From assembly GCA_035535015.1 (NCBI GenBank), contig DATLQU010000036.1:62001-126000 (forward strand): 64,000 nucleotides of DNA, read 5' to 3'. The DNA is from Palsa-661 sp035535015. Lineage in GTDB: Bacteria; Actinomycetota; Acidimicrobiia; Acidimicrobiales; UBA8190. The notes under the pieces were generated by a model. That model did not search any database. It saw only the letters and a program-made list of their open reading frames with translations, and was not told where the DNA came from. Position numbers and translations under genes: made by a program. Positions 62,735-64,000 of this stretch are shown piece by piece. Numbering within the stretch: the first letter of the stretch is position 1; every line of letters starts with the position of its first letter.

Positions 62735-64000
62735 GATGCGCTTTCGGGGACCGGGGTCGGCTCGACGAGGTGACGGGTCCGCTCGGCGTCGAGTTCCCCG
62801 TTCAACGCCGCGATGAACGCCACCGGATCGGACGCCGGTTCCCGGCAGGCGTAATGGCGGCAGACATAGGCGAGACCGTCGCCGCGTCCTTCCCACAAGG
62901 GGGAGTCCGTCCGATCGCCCCAGGCCACGACGGCGGTCGGTTCGTAGCGGTGACGCAGGGCGCTGAGCAGGTCGGGTCGGTCACCGCTCACGACCACTTC
63001 GGTGATGCCCCCTCCGGCCAGTCGGCAGGTGGAGATGGCGTGGGCCGCCGCCAGGGGATGAGCGTCGGCCAGGGGCAGCAAGGTCCGCAGAAGGGCTTCG
63101 CCGGCGCTCGTGAAGACGTCGTCCCCGGTGAGCGCTCCCAGGCGCAGCAGCGCTCCGGCGGCAACCGAACTGGCCGACGGGGTGGCCCCGTCGAGGAGCT
63201 CGGTGGGCCGGACGACGAGCTTCTCGGCGTCGGTGCCTGTCGTGAACAGAGGCCCCTCGTCGTCGGCGAACAGCGCCAGCATCGACCGGGCCGTCTCACC
63301 GGCCGTCTCGAGCCAACGGGCCTGGCCGGTCAGTTCGGCCACGCGGGTGAAGAGGTCGACCAGCCAGGCGTAGTCGCCGGCGTAGGCCAGGTGCCGGGCC
63401 TCGCCACCCTGCCAGGAGCGGAGCCAGCGTCCGTCGGCCGGCCGTCGGAGGTGTCCGACGAGGAAATCGGCGATGGCCACGGCGGCATCGGACCAGTCGG
63501 CGCGACCGGTGGCGGCGGCCGCTTCGGTCAGCGCCGAGCCGAACATGGCGTTCCATTCGGTGAGGACCTTGTCGTCGAGTCCGGGTCGGACACGGCTCGC
63601 TCGGGAGGCGAAGAGACGACGACGCGCCTGCTCCACCTCGGCGGGCCGGCGCAGGGGCGCGTCCACGGGCCGGCGCAGTATGGACCGACCTTCGAAGTTG
63701 CCGGCCGCCGTCACGCCGTACCACTCGGCGGCGACGGGCCCGAGGTCGGCACCGACGGCCTCGGTCAGCTGGGCCGGCGTCCAGACGTAGAAACGGCCCT
63801 CCTCGCCCTCGGAGTCGGCGTCCTCGGCGCAATAGAGCCCGCCGTCGGCAGCGGCCAGGTCGCGCTGCACGTAGGCGATGGTCTCGTCCACCACCTGCTG
63901 CCAGCGCTCGTCACCGGTGAACAGCGCCGCCCTCTGGTAGATCCGGACCAGTCCGGCCTGGTCGTAGAGCATCTTCTCGAAGTGCGGGACCGTCCAGGTG
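62731..64000 (-). CDS. YyaL/DUF255 thioredoxin-domain protein, N-terminus outside window
   Basis: The frame runs to the window edge. At the edge it reads TVPHFEKMLYDQAG, the DUF255/YyaL signature (usual HVPHFEKMLYDNA). The visible 422 residues are the six-hairpin glycosidase-like (alpha/alpha) part of this family: DADSEGEEGRFYVWTPAQL, DDKVLTEWNAMFGSAL, and the C-terminal YVCRHYACREPASDP. The N-terminal thioredoxin-like domain is outside. The family's biochemical role is not settled. Its stop overlaps the downstream gene. Confidence 0.9.
   Translation of the reverse strand, partial: TWTVPHFEKMLYDQAGLVRIYQRAALFTGDERWQQVVDETIAYVQRDLAAADGGLYCAEDADSEGEEGRFYVWTPAQLTEAVGADLGPVAAEWYGVTAAGNFEGRSILRRPVDAPLRRPAEVEQARRRLFASRASRVRPGLDDKVLTEWNAMFGSALTEAAAATGRADWSDAAVAIADFLVGHLRRPADGRWLRSWQGGEARHLAYAGDYAWLVDLFTRVAELTGQARWLETAGETARSMLALFADDEGPLFTTGTDAEKLVVRPTELLDGATPSASSVAAGALLRLGALTGDDVFTSAGEALLRTLLPLADAHPLAAAHAISTCRLAGGGITEVVVSGDRPDLLSALRHRYEPTAVVAWGDRTDSPLWEGRGDGLAYVCRHYACREPASDPVAFIAALNGELDAERTRHLVEPTPVPESAS

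Overview
The window is GC-rich, densely packed chromosomal DNA from an actinobacterium. The evidence is the complete dcw cluster with SepF, YggT and DivIVA after ftsZ, MurE with the meso-diaminopimelate DNPR signature, a DUF3040 protein, a Bpa/PafE-type proteasome activator, an actinobacterial SOS box, and frequent GTG starts with leaderless promoters. The mixture (an E. coli-type DapD, a type-2-like IleRS, a histone-H1-like tail on a DksA-type protein) would fit a deep lineage such as Acidimicrobiia, but that placement is inference. No insertion sequence, prophage, CRISPR array, tRNA or rRNA was seen.

Layout. 1-6.6 kb: end of an M16 peptidase, dapB, two tandem TetR regulators, a TetR-linked ferritin-like diiron protein, dapA and RNase J. 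6.7-19.2 kb: ftsK, a D,D-carboxypeptidase, thrB, miaB-miaA-dapF-hflX, dapC, dapD, dapE. With dapB and dapA these supply most of the succinylase route to meso-diaminopimelate. 19.2-23.3 kb: an SOS and DNA-metabolism block, with lexA divergent from a LysM membrane protein (ChiZ/DivS/YneA-like position), then nrdR, a PIG-L deacetylase and dinB. 23.3-27.1 kb: small membrane and hypothetical genes, a ROK kinase, an HNH protein and a lipoate-ligase-like protein. 27.4-46.5 kb: the division and cell-wall cluster mraZ-rsmH-ftsL-ftsI-murE-mraY-murD-ftsW-murG-murC-murB-ftsQ-ftsZ-pgeF-yggS-sepF-yggT-divIVA. murF and ddl are absent from it. 46.5-52.2 kb: ileS (minus), then a DksA/TraR protein with a Lys/Ala/Pro tail, lspA and an RluD-type pseudouridine synthase. 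52.2-57.4 kb: a divergent sigma-70 family factor, a histidine phosphatase, a channel-like membrane protein with an Rrf2 regulator, an alkaline-phosphatase-superfamily protein and the proteasome activator. 57.5-64 kb: dnaE, two unknown proteins and a partial YyaL/DUF255 protein.

How it works together. The dap genes make meso-diaminopimelate, which MurE adds to the peptidoglycan precursor. The Mur ligases, MraY and MurG build lipid II, FtsW and FtsI polymerise it, and FtsZ, SepF, FtsQ, FtsL and DivIVA organise division and polar growth. The lexA block is expected to couple DNA damage to division arrest and lesion bypass. Many adjacent genes overlap by ATGA or GTGA, implying translational coupling.

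Two regulatory themes stand out. A TANNNT box lies 5-8 bases (usually 6) before an RTG start at about fourteen genes, the pattern expected of leaderless transcripts. Clear operator palindromes overlap several of the promoters (lexA, LysM, the TetR-diiron operon and the DUF3040 operon). The most unusual protein features are an acidic insertion inside the FtsK motor, a long Arg-rich FtsI N-terminus, the sigma factor's aberrant region 4.2, and two 9 x 15 bp in-frame coding repeats (DivIVA and the DksA-like protein).
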